This document shows, piece after piece, positions 1-10,913 of a DNA stretch of 64,000 bases. The notes below the pieces were generated by a model that saw only the letters and a list, made by a program, of their open reading frames with translations, did not search any database and was not told where the DNA came from. This stretch comes from Gamarada debralockiae (taxonomy: Eukaryota > Ascomycota > Leotiomycetes > Helotiales > Hyphodiscaceae). Position numbers and translations under genes: made by a program. Location of the stretch: contig NXFV01001939.1 of NCBI GenBank assembly GCA_002803225.1, positions 37,666 to 101,665 of the forward strand, read 5' to 3'. How positions within the stretch are numbered: the first letter of the stretch is position 1; every line of letters begins with the position of its first letter.

Positions 1-208
1 CCATTGATCGTAAGCAGAAGCAAGAAGCATTCATCGAATGTACAAATGCGCCATGAAAATGCGACCTTTCTTCCCAAAGATGAGCGGCTCCATCCTAAAG
101 CGGATGGCGTCCACTCTCGAGAACATCAATCCCATGTCTGATCCGGGGTCATCTTCCATCAATCTCCCAAACAACGCCGCTTTATCCATCCATCCTTCAG
201 CGATTGAC

Positions 209-610
209 TTATGAGGTTGGGTTGGGGTTCATCTATTATATATCGTCAGAACTTGCGATCGCAGTGCCGTAGTGTAATCTTTATGCTCACCTTCCGCTTG
301 CCACCAGTGAGAGTAACGTTGACGAATCGGCGAGTGTATGTTATTCTCTTCTTCGCACGGCCCTTGGGGGTCTTCTTCTTCTCTTGGGGCTCAACCTGTG
401 AAATGGAATCCATCAGCAATTATTCTCGTATGCCGTAGTCCAGGCGCCTTCAATTTCTTGAAGTCGTGAACCTTCTCGTCCCGTGCACCCTCCATCCAGA
501 TGTCCCCTACCCCGCTTCTACTCCATCCTCAGAATCGAGATATATCGTACCTTTGGTGTTTGAGACTTGACCTTTCCGGCACGAGCGAGGGATCCGTGGA
601 CCTTTCCCAT
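209..610 (-). CDS. RPS30: 40S ribosomal protein S30
   Basis: Small basic protein of the 40S subunit. Three exons on the minus strand: 551..610, 291..395 and 209..232, separated by introns of 155 and 58 bp with GT..AG ends. The spliced product is 62 residues, the usual S30 length. It opens with [20 protein letters not shown], continues with the basic KGRAKKR patch and the [14 protein letters not shown] segment, and ends MNPNPTS. There is no N-terminal ubiquitin-like (FUBI) fusion, as usual in fungi. The ATG at 608-610 is the only start giving the conserved N-terminus. The gene is divergent from the secreted protein at 1205. Identity is near certain from sequence. Confidence 0.96.
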
Positions 611-1204
611 GATTGCGGTTTATCGGTTTGTAGTTTGTGTGACTTTTCCGATCTGAAGCGGCAAGACGTGTTAGTTGTCGGTTCCTCAAGTATGGCGACG
701 ACTATTTCGAGACTGAGAAATCTTGCAGGCGAAAATCGGTTTGGGTTCGATGTTTGGGGATGAACTCACAGATTGCTCGAGGTGGTTGTCGATGGAGAAT
801 TCGTGAAGTCGTCGAGAGAGCAGTGGAAAATGATTCAGACCGTGGGCTCGCTTACACTTCCCGACTAGACTAGCACAATTTTTAGGGTTCGAATTTGGAA
901 ACGAGCCATTTCACGTGATGGAAGAAGCATGACCTAGTGAACACAAGCAGCTAAACAGCTTTTATCGAGATTGGAAGTATAATCAGCGGAATCTACTCAA
1001 TCAATCGTTCAAAAGAAAATACTGGACCTTCCTTCGAGAAAGGCCATGTCACGTGCTATGCCCTTATCGGCTTATCGCAAATGCCGAGCTGCTTGTCTCA
1101 GAACAATGATCACCTCATTCACTCAGGACTTCCTCCTGTAAATAGCTTCAATCCCCCTTTATTTACCAACGCTTTACTTAATTATTATTGCTGGGTCTAT
1201 CAAG
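611..1204. other. intergenic, divergent promoter region
   Basis: No gene recognised. The region lies between two divergently transcribed genes and carries two CACGTG sites at 912-917 and 1050-1055, possible bHLH (Cbf1-like) sites. The S30 end should contain its promoter. Confidence 0.5.
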
Positions 1205-2069
1205 ATGCACGCCACAACTCTTCTTTCCTTCCTGCCTCTTGCGGCTTCCACTCTCATCCCCTCTTCACCACAGTACATCTTCAACAACCCCTCTTCTGCC
1301 AACCATGTCCTCAAGATTCCTACCTCCTATGAATCAGCCGTTATGGCACGCCGAATCCTAAACCTCACACCCCTCGGCACGCTCTCGACCGTCTTTCCCT
1401 CTCCTCATTCCTCCGATACCCTCGAACAAAGACCTTCAGGTCTCGGCGGCGTGCCAATTGGCCTCATGGACTACATCGCAGACTGCGAGCCTGGCGGAAA
1501 TCCCACCATACTCGCAATCAACATCGCTACGTCCTTCAAGAACGTTGCTGCGGGCTCAAACATATCCTTATCTTTACGATGGACGCCTCCCTATCCTCCA
1601 AAGTCACGAATTGAGTCTTGGGGCTCGAAGGAAGCTGTTCCATACTCTGCTACGAATTTGCCGAGATTCTCCTTGATTGGATATTTGGAGAAGATACAGA
1701 AGGAAGAGATAGACAGCTTGGAGCTGGGGAAGTGCTTTACGAAGACGCATCCGGATGCGAAGTACTGGCTTCCTGGGAACTCGATCCATGAGAGTGAGTG
1801 GGTGAGATTGGTTGTGCAGAACATTTATTGGATTGGTGGTTTTGGGGATAGAGCATACATTGGGTGGATTCCTGTCGAGGAATGGAAGAATGTGACGACT
1901 GAAGAGTGGGAAGAAATTCGACTACCTGGGGAGAAGAAAAACTGGAAAGAGGTACGAGTACTTATGATGAACCATGCCTCTGGGGCTCAATTTTTTGCTC
2001 TTTGAAAAGCAACGCTAACTTCTGATCTTCTAGTGGGCCGTTGAAAGCTTTGGACAATGGGAGCTGTAG
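1205..2069 (+). CDS. secreted CREG-like split-barrel protein
   Basis: Two exons, 1205..1951 and 2034..2069, joined across an 82-bp GT..AG intron. The product is 260 residues and the last exon codes only for WAVESFGQWEL. The first ~17 residues form a signal peptide (MHATTLLSFLPLAAS). The body shows the order expected of the CREG/pyridoxamine 5'-phosphate oxidase-like beta-barrel: a GTLSTVF strand near residue 58, the GGVPIGLMDYIADC turn, then RFSLIGYLEKI and a C-terminal YWIGGFGDRAYIGWIPVEEW strand. Most CREG proteins lack oxidase activity and work in the secretory or vacuolar system, so a glycoprotein role is more likely than a PLP-forming enzyme. No paired partner gene is visible. The fold call is confident; the function is not. 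Confidence 0.85.
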
Positions 2070-2537
2070 ACACAAGAATAGATCTCCCGAAAGCTTTGAA
2101 TACCTCGAGCTTTGTCCCTTGATACCGCAAGCTCATTTAAGCAGCTATGATAGTTACTATGACTTTGCAGCTCAATATTTTAGGACTTCTCAACATATCC
2201 TTTATCAATAGGAACATCGGCAAAGTTGCAATGAGAGACTCGTGCTCTTATTGGTCGCTTCAAACTTCGCTTTGCGCTTCTTCGCTGGCCATACGAATTC
2301 GAACAGGCACAAACGGCACTTTCCGCCTGTCAGTTGGGCTGGGTGGGGGGCGAAATATAGTGGCATTTTTAGAGCTAGCTTGATATCTAAGGAGCTGAAA
2401 TACAAGGAGGGGAAGAGCTCTCTTATATCACAAAAGAGGGGAAATTACAGGCTATACCCGAATAGGCAATTCCAACCAACACCGCCTATATCCTTTGCTC
2501 TTTCATCGATCCTTATCGGTGTTCAGTGATTACAATC
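2070..2537. other. intergenic, no gene seen
   Basis: 468 bp between two plus-strand genes. Short open frames are present but they lack coding character and any splice partner. Confidence 0.4.
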
Positions 2538-5121
2538 ATGAACGATAACTTGACGTATGAAGCACTAATCAAGCCAATTCCACCTCGACTCAATCTCGCA
2601 AATGCACAAGCTCAAGAACCGAGCAAGACGTGCAAATTTTGCGCTCTCATCGTCCCAGATCGCAGAAAGGCCCAAGGCGGACTTATTCAAACTGGATATG
2701 AACGGGTCGACCTCTATCCCGATTTCCCAGAGCTGAAAGCATCGGCAAGGGCAGGATGTGGCCTTTGTGGACTTATGCGGAAGACGATCCGGAAACATTG
2801 GGCTGTTCGAGCGATGGAGGAATGGGGCGTTGGGCCGATAAGTGAGAAAGATGGGTACTGGGACGAGCTTTTGGATGCGCCATGGGATCGAAAAGTCAAA
2901 ATACATAAGGTCACGTTCGATCTCAAATACGCGGACCATAACTTCACCACATCTCCTGCGTCTACTGCAACCGAATCTTTGGAAGATGGGATGATCACCG
3001 CCCTGGCTATGGAATTTGGACCAGCGACATCGTTCGTTTCTCCCGAAACAGAATTCCAGTGTGGAGAAATTGGCCAGGCTTTAAGTTTCAAAGTCTTTGA
3101 ATCTCAAGGTGATCCACAGGTTCCTTACAGTTATCTGACCTTGGCACCTTCAACTGATGATTATCTTAGATCTAGAAGTGAAAAATGGAGAGTCCAGAAG
3201 ACGACTGCCAGACCCTTCGACTTTGTCTGCGCCGAATCTCCAGATGATCTCAAAATGGATCGATGAATGCAAGTCAAGTCATCCAACTTGTCGTCTAGAT
3301 GAATCGGCGTGGCTTCCAACGCGACTGTTGGACGTTGGATCACTGGATGGAACACAACTTCCACGGCTTGTTGAAACGGCAAAAGAAGATATTGAGGCAC
3401 CTTATGCTGCATTGAGCCATATGTGGGGAGATCCCAATCAGGGTCATGCGCCTCCTGTGCGGACCCTAAAAGCCAACTACACAAAAATGGAGTCGGGTAT
3501 TCCATGGCAAATAATGTCCAAGAATTTCATTGACGCAGTAATTGCGACTCGTCGACTTGGACTCCGATATATTTGGATTGATTCGCTTTGCATTATTCAA
3601 GATTCGCCTGAAGACTGGCAGAAGGAAGCAATAACAATGTACAAGGTGTACAAATTTGCAGAAATCACCTTTGTGGCGTACGTTTGGCCTCTTCCTTTGA
3701 ACGATTGAAGATACCCACTAACAGTTATCTACCTTAGTACGTCTGCAATATCGGCCAATGATGGCTTCCTTGAACGATGCCTGTCCACTATCCCAGCGGT
3801 CATCATAAACTACTCACTTGATACCGCAACAAAAGCTGCGAGAAGAATGGTTCTCTGCGCTCCAGATGCTACGGAAGTTGGGTATTGGCTTTCCGATATC
3901 GAGGGCAGCCCATGGAACAAAAGAGGTTGGACGCTGCAAGAGCGCAGTGTGTCAACTCGTATGCTACATTTTTGCAAGACAAAGCTATATTTCGAATGTC
4001 GCGGCTGCGTAAGATCGGAAGAGAACGAGCCCTTTGGACGTTATATGCCTCGCATATTTGAGATGTGGCCGCGAGGAGAGAATGAGAAGCCAAAGGATTT
4101 GCCGCCACAAGACCCAAACACCAAATCACAAAGGAGAGACGGTCTTCACAAACGATGGATTCGTGCCGTGACGGAGTATTCTCAGAGACGTCTGACGAAA
4201 GAGACTGATAAATTGCTGGCCATCCAAGTTCTTGTAGGAGAGATGTCAACCTCTATGGACGATATATACATACCGTATGCAGGAATGTGGGAGAGGCAGT
4301 TGCATCGCGATTTGTTGTGGCAGGTCCTTGGGCGCCCAAGATCTTTACAAGACAAATATTTAGCCCCAAGTTGGTCATGGGCATCCGTCGACGCAGGAAT
4401 CAAGTGGGAGGCTAGAAGTGTTCCTAGCACACCGACAAACTCCTCGCTATCTTCCAATTCGTTCAACATGCTTGAAATCGCCAGCCCCCTCAAAACTTCC
4501 CAGTCCTATTGCCATTTCTTGAAAGTCAGAGCCTCCTTGAAACACATTGGATTCCTCTTGGAATGTAAGTCTAATTCTCAGAGCACCATTTCCTCCTTAG
4601 GATATCTCGCGAGTTTTCAACTTTTTGGGCATTCTTAAGAGCAGACGACCTGTGAGATACTGTCACAACTCCAAATTCTACCGTATGAGGCAATACTGAC
4701 TCCGAGATCTTGATGTTTAGGTGATAACGACGATCGGTGGTTCGACGGATCACGCTTCACCTTTCCATTTGACCTCTTCATCGGTACTCGTTCACTTCAT
4801 GCTGAAGAACTCCAGGCTTCGATTTCGTCCTTGTCCATCTTGGAGCGACAGACGGCCATTGAAAAGGGACATTTCATCAAATTTGCCGAAGGACGCCTGG
4901 ATTTGGATGATAAGGATGATTTGACGAAATCTCAACGACCACTATTTTATCTTCACGTCGATCACGCTCAGCCTTCGGGTCTGATTTTGGAGCCCGTGAC
5001 GGATGTCAAGGGGGTATGGAAAAGAGTGGGTGTAGCGACTGTCTTCACTAAGGACAAAGGTCTCTTCACAGATCCTTGCTTTGCTGAAAGTGAGCAGCAG
5101 GTAGAAGTCACCATCATTTGA
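2538..5121 (+). CDS. HET-domain protein (heterokaryon incompatibility)
   Basis: Four exons: 2538..3108, 3170..3677, 3738..4564 and 4721..5121. The introns are 61, 60 and 156 bp and restore frame exactly, giving 768 residues. The HET domain (PF06985) spans about 265-425: YAALSHMWGDP, then LGLRYIWIDSLCIIQDS, then RGWTLQERSVSTRMLHF. The conserved C-terminal LAPSWSWASVDAG follows near 569. An N-terminal CKFC...GCGLCGL cysteine pattern (about 30-80) is typical of this subclass. HET proteins trigger cell death on non-self fusion; the allelic partner is unknown. The start is the ATG at 2538; a GTG twelve bases upstream is not used. The last intron is longer than the others, and 4601..4651 could be a small alternative exon. 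Confidence 0.9.
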
Positions 5122-6771
5122 AATACACGTCCGCTGGGAAAGGCTAGAATGTTTCCTTCGCCGGGTTTTTAGCATCCAGAGTACCTCAGAGCTGAGACAC
5201 GTCTATTGGCAAGAAAGACTTCAGAATGGTGGATGCTGCCGGATCGGTGGGCCCCCGAATCTGAAACCTGCACGAAATGCCTGCTCGTATCATATGATAA
5301 GTGGATAATTGCAAATAAATGCCCGATCCGCAGAACATGAATTGTAGCGTTGGTTGATCTTTTTCTGTACAATGACGGTTTGGAGACACAACCTTGTTTA
5401 CCTCGGTGGGCTCCCCATTCTTATGTCTACGACGCTACGCACCGTTTTACTGTCCCGCGTTCAGCCCAAGAACCAGGTCTGTACCAACCACCAGGATCGA
5501 TGGACCTCAACTCTCTGCACTAATTTAATCTCTAATACCACTAGCAAGGGAGAACGAAATGAGACTGCTTGTTGTGTAACCTGAATCCCAACTCTTGTTA
5601 GCGCTCGCCAAGCCACAGTGCACGTGACCCATCGCCGCTTTACTTACCCTCGCTTCTCATTCTCAGTTCTGCTCACTGACCTCAGTAGCTCGACGGCTGT
5701 TGCTCCTCGCTAGGACGGTGGGCTATCCTAGCAGTACAATTCTCAAGACAGTCAACTTTTAACGAGAAGGATCAAGGGGTTCCGAACGGGCTCCGGAGGC
5801 CAAAATGGGCCCCAAGTCTCAGGGTACGTCCTCCCTCAAACTGTCTCCCTTATTTTTACTTTCAATGCTATCGCAAAAGCGAGACTGAAATTCTGCCTTA
5901 CAATACATCTCTTATTCAGCTCTCTCTTACAACAATCTCACCACTTAAACTTTCCTTGTCTGCTTCTTTGCTGTTCATCTTCTCCTCAAGCTCCACATTC
6001 TCGACTATTTGTATCTTTACCGCTATGGTTTCTGTTACTATTACTATCGATCTACAAATCAACACCAACTATCTTAGGCCTCTTTCGAGATTCCCATAGC
6101 TCGATTAGCTAATAGTGCTTTTTAATTAGGTATTGATAGCATTCGATTTGGCCAAATGTTTCGGGCAAGTAATTAGCAAAACTGTCAATTGATATCAATT
6201 TCTAGTAAAAGTAACGACTGGTGCGAAAACGATGGGGTCAGGATTTGCAACGAACGAACAGGCTTCGTTCCTAGCGTAGACCATACAAGGGCCTATTATA
6301 CGTGTTAATCGATGATCATGTGGAATAGTATTAGCAAGCCATTGTGAGGAATTAGATGATACTATAAGGCAAAATCATGTATTCATGATAACTAAGGGGT
6401 CCTGAATTGTAGGATTGCTAGAACCCTAGATATAGCTAATGAACGCCAAGCCTAATCGAGAAACTGTCACGGTAGCAACTGACAATTGTGCAGCAGCGCC
6501 GCGTAGAATTTGCTGAGCCTCAGGGATTTGCCAGTGATCGTCGGCTCGCTTACAGCGCAATTCCATGGCCCCAGCCGCCGCAACGACCTTTCAAACCTCA
6601 AAGAAGATTCGCAATGAAATTGAAGAAGAGAATGCAACTGTGATTTTTCGCGCACCACCACTCGACTTGATATTCAGTGCGATTTGGAGCACTTCTCACG
6701 GTCGGCCATCAACCCCACTTGGAGACTCGTTCCGTTCGTAGTTTTGGCACCAATCTATTCCCAAATTCCCT
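5122..6771. other. long gene-poor interval
   Basis: 1.65 kb with no recognisable conserved protein. It holds a promoter-like pyrimidine-rich stretch after a CACGTG at 5621-5626, a tiny two-exon open frame starting at 5805, and AT-rich sequence from 6050 to 6450. A 58-residue open frame starting at the ATG near 6562 (MAPAAATTFQTSKK...) has no recognised homology. Confidence 0.4.
5805..6279 (+). CDS. possible very short two-exon gene
   Basis: An ATG at 5805 in a good context (CAAAATGG) opens MGPKSQ and meets a GTACGT donor at 5824. Splicing to the TTTCTAG acceptor before 6206 keeps frame and gives a 30-residue product ending ATNEQASFLA. The 382-bp intron is long for this window. This may instead be a transcript leader or the 5' stub of a lost gene. 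Nothing in the peptide is recognised. Confidence 0.2.
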
Positions 6772-8015
6772 TTACAAATTATATACGGTCTTAAATCCTG
6801 AGATCTTCCCATCCCTGTACATCTGAAAGCCTTCAGGTACCGCGTTCAAACCACCAGGAAGGACGTTCGCTGTGTTCGTCTTCAACTCTCCAGTCTCCAG
6901 CCATCTAGGAAGTTTCGCAAACAACTCTGCGGAAAGCTCATGATCCTCCTTGGAAGCTTACACTCGTCAATACTTTATCCCCTTCCCCACACAATCAAGA
7001 CTCACCGGCCACTTAAACTCCTTATATGAATGATCCTTTAAGAACGCCGTCCAAACCAAAACATCCGTGACCTTCACCCTGTTCTCCACATTCTCCGTAA
7101 ACACCTTTCCCAGCCGGACAGTATACAAGGTTCCGCCTTCCCCCTCATCGTTTGAGAAGAAAGCGTCGAGGAAGTCTCGTTGCTGATGCAGTCGAATACG
7201 AATTCGATATTTGGAACTGCGGCTCTGACGTTCTGGGCCATGTTGGGATCGCGGTAGTCGAAGACGTGTGTCGCTCCGAGGCTTTTGCAGAGGTCGAAGT
7301 CTTTGGGCTGCATACTGCGATCACGGGGATGGAGTAGATGCGAGCTAGTTGGATGGCGTAGAGGCCGCTTGCTAGAATGGTGTCAGTCGCGACGTTCACG
7401 TTGTTCAGGGAAGAGTAACTTACAGCTCCCACCCCAAAATCAGGACTTGGTTGGGCTTTGCTTGTTCACGTTTGATTTCTAGACATATCTTTGAAAACAA
7501 GGCAAGCCATGCTGTGGCAGCGGCAAGAGGGACTGTCGATGCATCTGCTGAACTGATGCGCTCGGAACTTTGAAGTATATTTTCTCGTCCGCGAGGGTGT
7601 ATTCGCTGAATGCGCCGAGACCCTTAACCTCACCTGAAACCTGGTATGAGCAGATGTTGCAACTCAATGACAAGTCAACTCACATCCCCAAACAAGCCCC
7701 GCAATGCGGTCTCCAACCTTAACTGAAGTCACTCTTCCCGGTCTTTTCAACGATGCCAGTCAAATCACAGCCAAGGACCGCATCTTCCCGAAAACATTGA
7801 TTTCTAGGCATTGAACTTGCAAGAACGTTAGATGAGGACTCAAACGAATCCACCCGGTTGGAAGACAAACCGTCTGTTGGATTTTGCGCCACGCTTTGTG
7901 TACGCACAAGAACTTGGTGATCAGGAAGTTCTTCCAAAACAACTAGAATATCTTCGAGAATCAATCGAGCTTTTCCCTCACTCACTCGAGTGACTAATGC
8001 CTTGCACTTTACCAT
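6772..8015 (-). pseudogene. medium-chain reductase (zinc-type quinone/enoyl reductase) pseudogene
   Basis: Full-length remnant of an NAD(P)H-dependent medium-chain dehydrogenase/reductase of the ToxD/trans-enoyl-reductase type. The order is right across three frames: VAQNPTDG near the N-terminus, DAVLGCDLTGIVEKTG, VTSVKVGDRIAGLVWG, LGAFSEYTLADEKI, ADASTVPLAAATAWLALF, SGLYAIQLARIYSIPVI, DFDLCKSLGATHVFDYRDP, then the C-terminal GKISGFKTVYNL and stop at 6772-6774. Introns still have clean GT..AG ends. Single-base frameshifts break the frame at about 7735 (before VTSVKVG), 7558 (before ADAST), 7435 (before WGGS), 7300 (before DFDLC) and 7165 (before the EGEGGTLYTV segment). Neighbouring genes read through cleanly, so this looks like real decay. 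The start ATG (8013-8015) is intact. Confidence 0.85.
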
Positions 8016-9008
8016 GACTTTGGTGATTTGTTAGTGTTGAAATAAAGTTTAAAATCTTAGACTAGATTTCCCGCTGCTAAAGTAGCACGATCTAATGGTA
8101 TGAAGAGCATTGTTGCGGACCGGGAAAACATAGACCTGAAATATTGCAGAAAATATCTTCCAAGAGCTGTATTTCAAAGCAACATGGTGCGCTTTGTTCA
8201 ATACGATCATCCTCTGCACGGTTGACTAACCTTTACGCTTAGCACCGGAGGACTACGGGCGATTGAACTTAAGATCACGTGTAATTAATTACACGTGATT
8301 ATTATAAAGCTTCTCCATTTTGTTTTTTCCAAGTGTGCCTTGTCTTCAAAATGAGCTTAAAAAGGGGTGTGTAGAATGAAGATCTGTGACTCAGTAACTG
8401 AGGTGGCGGGGGTACCAGATTCATATCCGCGCCTTAGGCGACGGTGTGATTTCCAACCACCGACACTCGACCTCCTCGACGATGCATCATTCTGTGCTGT
8501 CTCGACAACTGTGCGAAGGTGATAGGAGAGCACGAACTCTGTGGCGTCGATCCATTGTCCAACTGTGCCTAATCCTTGGAGATGGCCCTGAATTGGCCCG
8601 TACAGCGCACCTCTACAATCGCGCAAAGGCGGCCGTTGGGGGCAGATATCGATATAAAAGGGCGGTGATTCGACCGGATGAATCAGAAAGGCCCGTGTTG
8701 TTCTCCCAATTGGGAACACGTAGGAACATGTGACACAAAATTTTACCAAGATGCAGCGGATAAACAGTCGGGCCGAGGAAAACATTCCCCCCACACCGTC
8801 AAATTCGCTGTCTCACTCTGCGTCTACCCTTCACCGATAATGAACGATTCACAGCGCATAAAAATATGTATGTGAGTGAGGTGTGTGAATAACGGTCTGT
8901 GCTTGAGCTCGTTGTGCAAGTCATATGTAAAGAGCTTTCCACTTTTATTTTTCTTCTCTTCTCCCCTTGCACTTTTGCACTTTCCTTCCGGGCACCAATC
9001 CTCTACGG
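8016..9008. other. intergenic with CACGTG palindrome
   Basis: About 1 kb between the reductase pseudogene and the coiled-coil gene. A 145-codon minus-strand open frame (8357-8794) lacks recognisable features. The only clear structure is the palindrome at 8274-8299. Confidence 0.45.
8274..8299. promoter_or_regulatory. perfect 26-bp palindrome with two CACGTG cores
   Basis: The half-site ATCACGTGTAATT is followed directly by its exact reverse complement. It carries CACGTG at 8276-8281 and 8292-8297, spaced 16 bp start to start. CACGTG is the classic bHLH (Cbf1/Pho4-like) core. Which gene it serves, the former reductase or the coiled-coil gene, is not shown by sequence. Confidence 0.6.
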
Positions 9009-10913
9009 ATGTCTTCATTCTTCACATACCTAGCAGCATACTTTACAATGGCTCCCTCGTTCTTTAGGCGCATGGGGGCGAGGCTATCAGCTGCCCCTGC
9101 CCCAGTTGAGCAAACGGAGGCTACAAAACCTACTGAAGAGGAGCTCAAGAAGGACCAAGAGGTCGTACAAAAAGCTATCTCTGAAGCTGTTACTGCCGCC
9201 CTCAACAACGATGATTTTACGAAAGCCGTCGCCGTTCACCTTGCTTCTCAACTGCAACCTACCCTCAAATCAGCCCTAGATATCTCTACGGTCGAAGAAA
9301 ACCTCTCCAAACGCCTCGACGAAATCCAGACTGCGACCACTGCCCGCCTCTCTGACCTCTCAAACGATTTGAACAGCTATAAATCGACGGATAAGACATC
9401 TGCGTTAGAGGGAGCTGTCGCACATATCAATGTCCTGTTGATGGCACTGGGAAAGGATGTCAAGGCTGTTCAGGAACAAATCGCTCAACTAGACACAACG
9501 ATTCTATCCGCCCACACCACGAAGTTAGACGATATCGCTGCGGACCTGAAAACTCTGCAAGAACAAGGACCTGCCCCAGTTAAACTGGCGCTTTCTTCCC
9601 ATACCACGAAGCTGGATGCAATCACCGAGGAGATCCGAGCGATTCAACAACAAATTGCGTCACCAGATACTTCCCTCCTATCATCCCACACCACGAAGCT
9701 CGACACCATAATCGCTGAACTCATTTCAGTGAAGGAAAATGCCGAAGCTGCAACTGCTTTGAAGAGCATCACATCTGACCTTGCTGCCCTCAAGACCGAC
9801 ATCGAATCTGGCGCCGCATCAAGCTCGACAGGTCTCTCCGCTCTCGGCACACAAATTACCTCCGTCCAATCTGCAATTGAAGCCCAATCCACAACCCTCT
9901 CCGAAATTAAGGCCGCAGACGCAAGCTCCGACATCCTGGCCGGTATCAAGTCCTCCAACGAAGCTCACGCTAACCACACCACGGCTCTCTCCACAATCGC
10001 ATCTAAGGACAACTCTGCAGACCTCGCTGAATTAAAAGACCAAGTCGCCACACTCAGCAGCGCCATCTCCGAGATCAAGAGCACAGATATCAGTCCCGAA
10101 ATTCTCTCCGCCGTGAAGTCATCCAATGAATCCCACGCCGCACATGCCACCACACTCGCCGACATCAAGACTGCCACAAGCACACCTGCGCCTGTCCCTG
10201 AGAAGGTCGATCTTACCACCATTGAGACCGATATCAAGACGATCCTCACAACTCTCGATGCTCAGACCGCTACTTTGAGTGAAGTCAAGACTGTTGCCAG
10301 CACTCCCGCCCCCGCTGCCGAGAAGACCGATATCAGCGGTCTCGAGGCAGATGTCAAGACCCTGATCACAAACTTGGAATCACACACCGGCGCTCTATCC
10401 GACATCAAGGCGTCATCTTCCGGACCTGAAATTCTCGCTGCCATCGGCGCCCAAGATGCGGTCCTCGCTGAATTGAAGGATGCCAAGCCATCTCCCGAGG
10501 TCCTCGCTGCTATCGAAGCTCTCAAGACGGATGTTACTGCATCAAAGGCAGATGTTGCTGAGACAAACGATGCTGTGAAGGTTCTCGTCAATTCCCTCTC
10601 CAAGGTGAATAACGATGAGGTGCTCGTTGAAGTTAAAGCCGTGAAGACCGCAGTTGAGAGCATTCAAATCCCGAAGATTGATAATACCGAGGTCATCAGC
10701 GAGGTGAAGGCTGTTCATACTCTTGTCAGCGAGACAAAGGACACGGAGATCTTGGCTGAGGTGAAGGAGATCAAAGTCCTTGTCGAGAAGAGTGCTACTG
10801 TGACCACCAAGGTCGAGGAAGTGGGTGAGAATGATAAAGGCGTGGAGGTCAATAAGGTCGCAGAGAACGGAAGCAACGGTGTCGAAGTCGCTGAGAAGGA
10901 GGTCGAGGCTTAG
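9009..10913 (+). CDS. Ala/Lys/Thr-rich coiled-coil repeat protein
   Basis: Single-exon gene coding for 634 residues from the ATG at 9009. An ATG at 9048 (CAATGGCTCCC, good context) would give 621. The N-terminus is aromatic and basic (FFTYLAAYF, then FFRRMGARLS), possibly a membrane-binding or mitochondrial-type leader. The rest is almost wholly heptad-like helix built of degenerate repeats: SAHTTKLDDI, SSHTTKLDAI and SSHTTKLDTI, then two IKSSNEAH/VKSSNESH units, then D.ILAEVKEIK-type units at the C-terminus. It has no enzymatic motif and no Cys-rich region. A structural, scaffold or organelle-tethering role is a guess. Codon use is strongly biased to C-ending codons, suggesting good expression. 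Confidence 0.8.
   Translation: MSSFFTYLAAYFTMAPSFFRRMGARLSAAPAPVEQTEATKPTEEELKKDQEVVQKAISEAVTAALNNDDFTKAVAVHLASQLQPTLKSALDISTVEENLSKRLDEIQTATTARLSDLSNDLNSYKSTDKTSALEGAVAHINVLLMALGKDVKAVQEQIAQLDTTILSAHTTKLDDIAADLKTLQEQGPAPVKLALSSHTTKLDAITEEIRAIQQQIASPDTSLLSSHTTKLDTIIAELISVKENAEAATALKSITSDLAALKTDIESGAASSSTGLSALGTQITSVQSAIEAQSTTLSEIKAADASSDILAGIKSSNEAHANHTTALSTIASKDNSADLAELKDQVATLSSAISEIKSTDISPEILSAVKSSNESHAAHATTLADIKTATSTPAPVPEKVDLTTIETDIKTILTTLDAQTATLSEVKTVASTPAPAAEKTDISGLEADVKTLITNLESHTGALSDIKASSSGPEILAAIGAQDAVLAELKDAKPSPEVLAAIEALKTDVTASKADVAETNDAVKVLVNSLSKVNNDEVLVEVKAVKTAVESIQIPKIDNTEVISEVKAVHTLVSETKDTEILAEVKEIKVLVEKSATVTTKVEEVGENDKGVEVNKVAENGSNGVEVAEKEVEA

Noticed and set aside
6340..6420. 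possible C/D-box snoRNA (GATGATA ... CTGA)
   Set aside because: The C box is imperfect, there is no convincing terminal stem, and no rRNA target could be verified.
8357..8794. 145-codon minus-strand open frame
   Set aside because: No signal, domain or splice partner; composition looks like chance reading of a promoter region.
9644..10663. long antisense open frames within the coiled-coil gene
   Set aside because: They arise from the strong codon bias of the sense gene; they start and stop without coding character.
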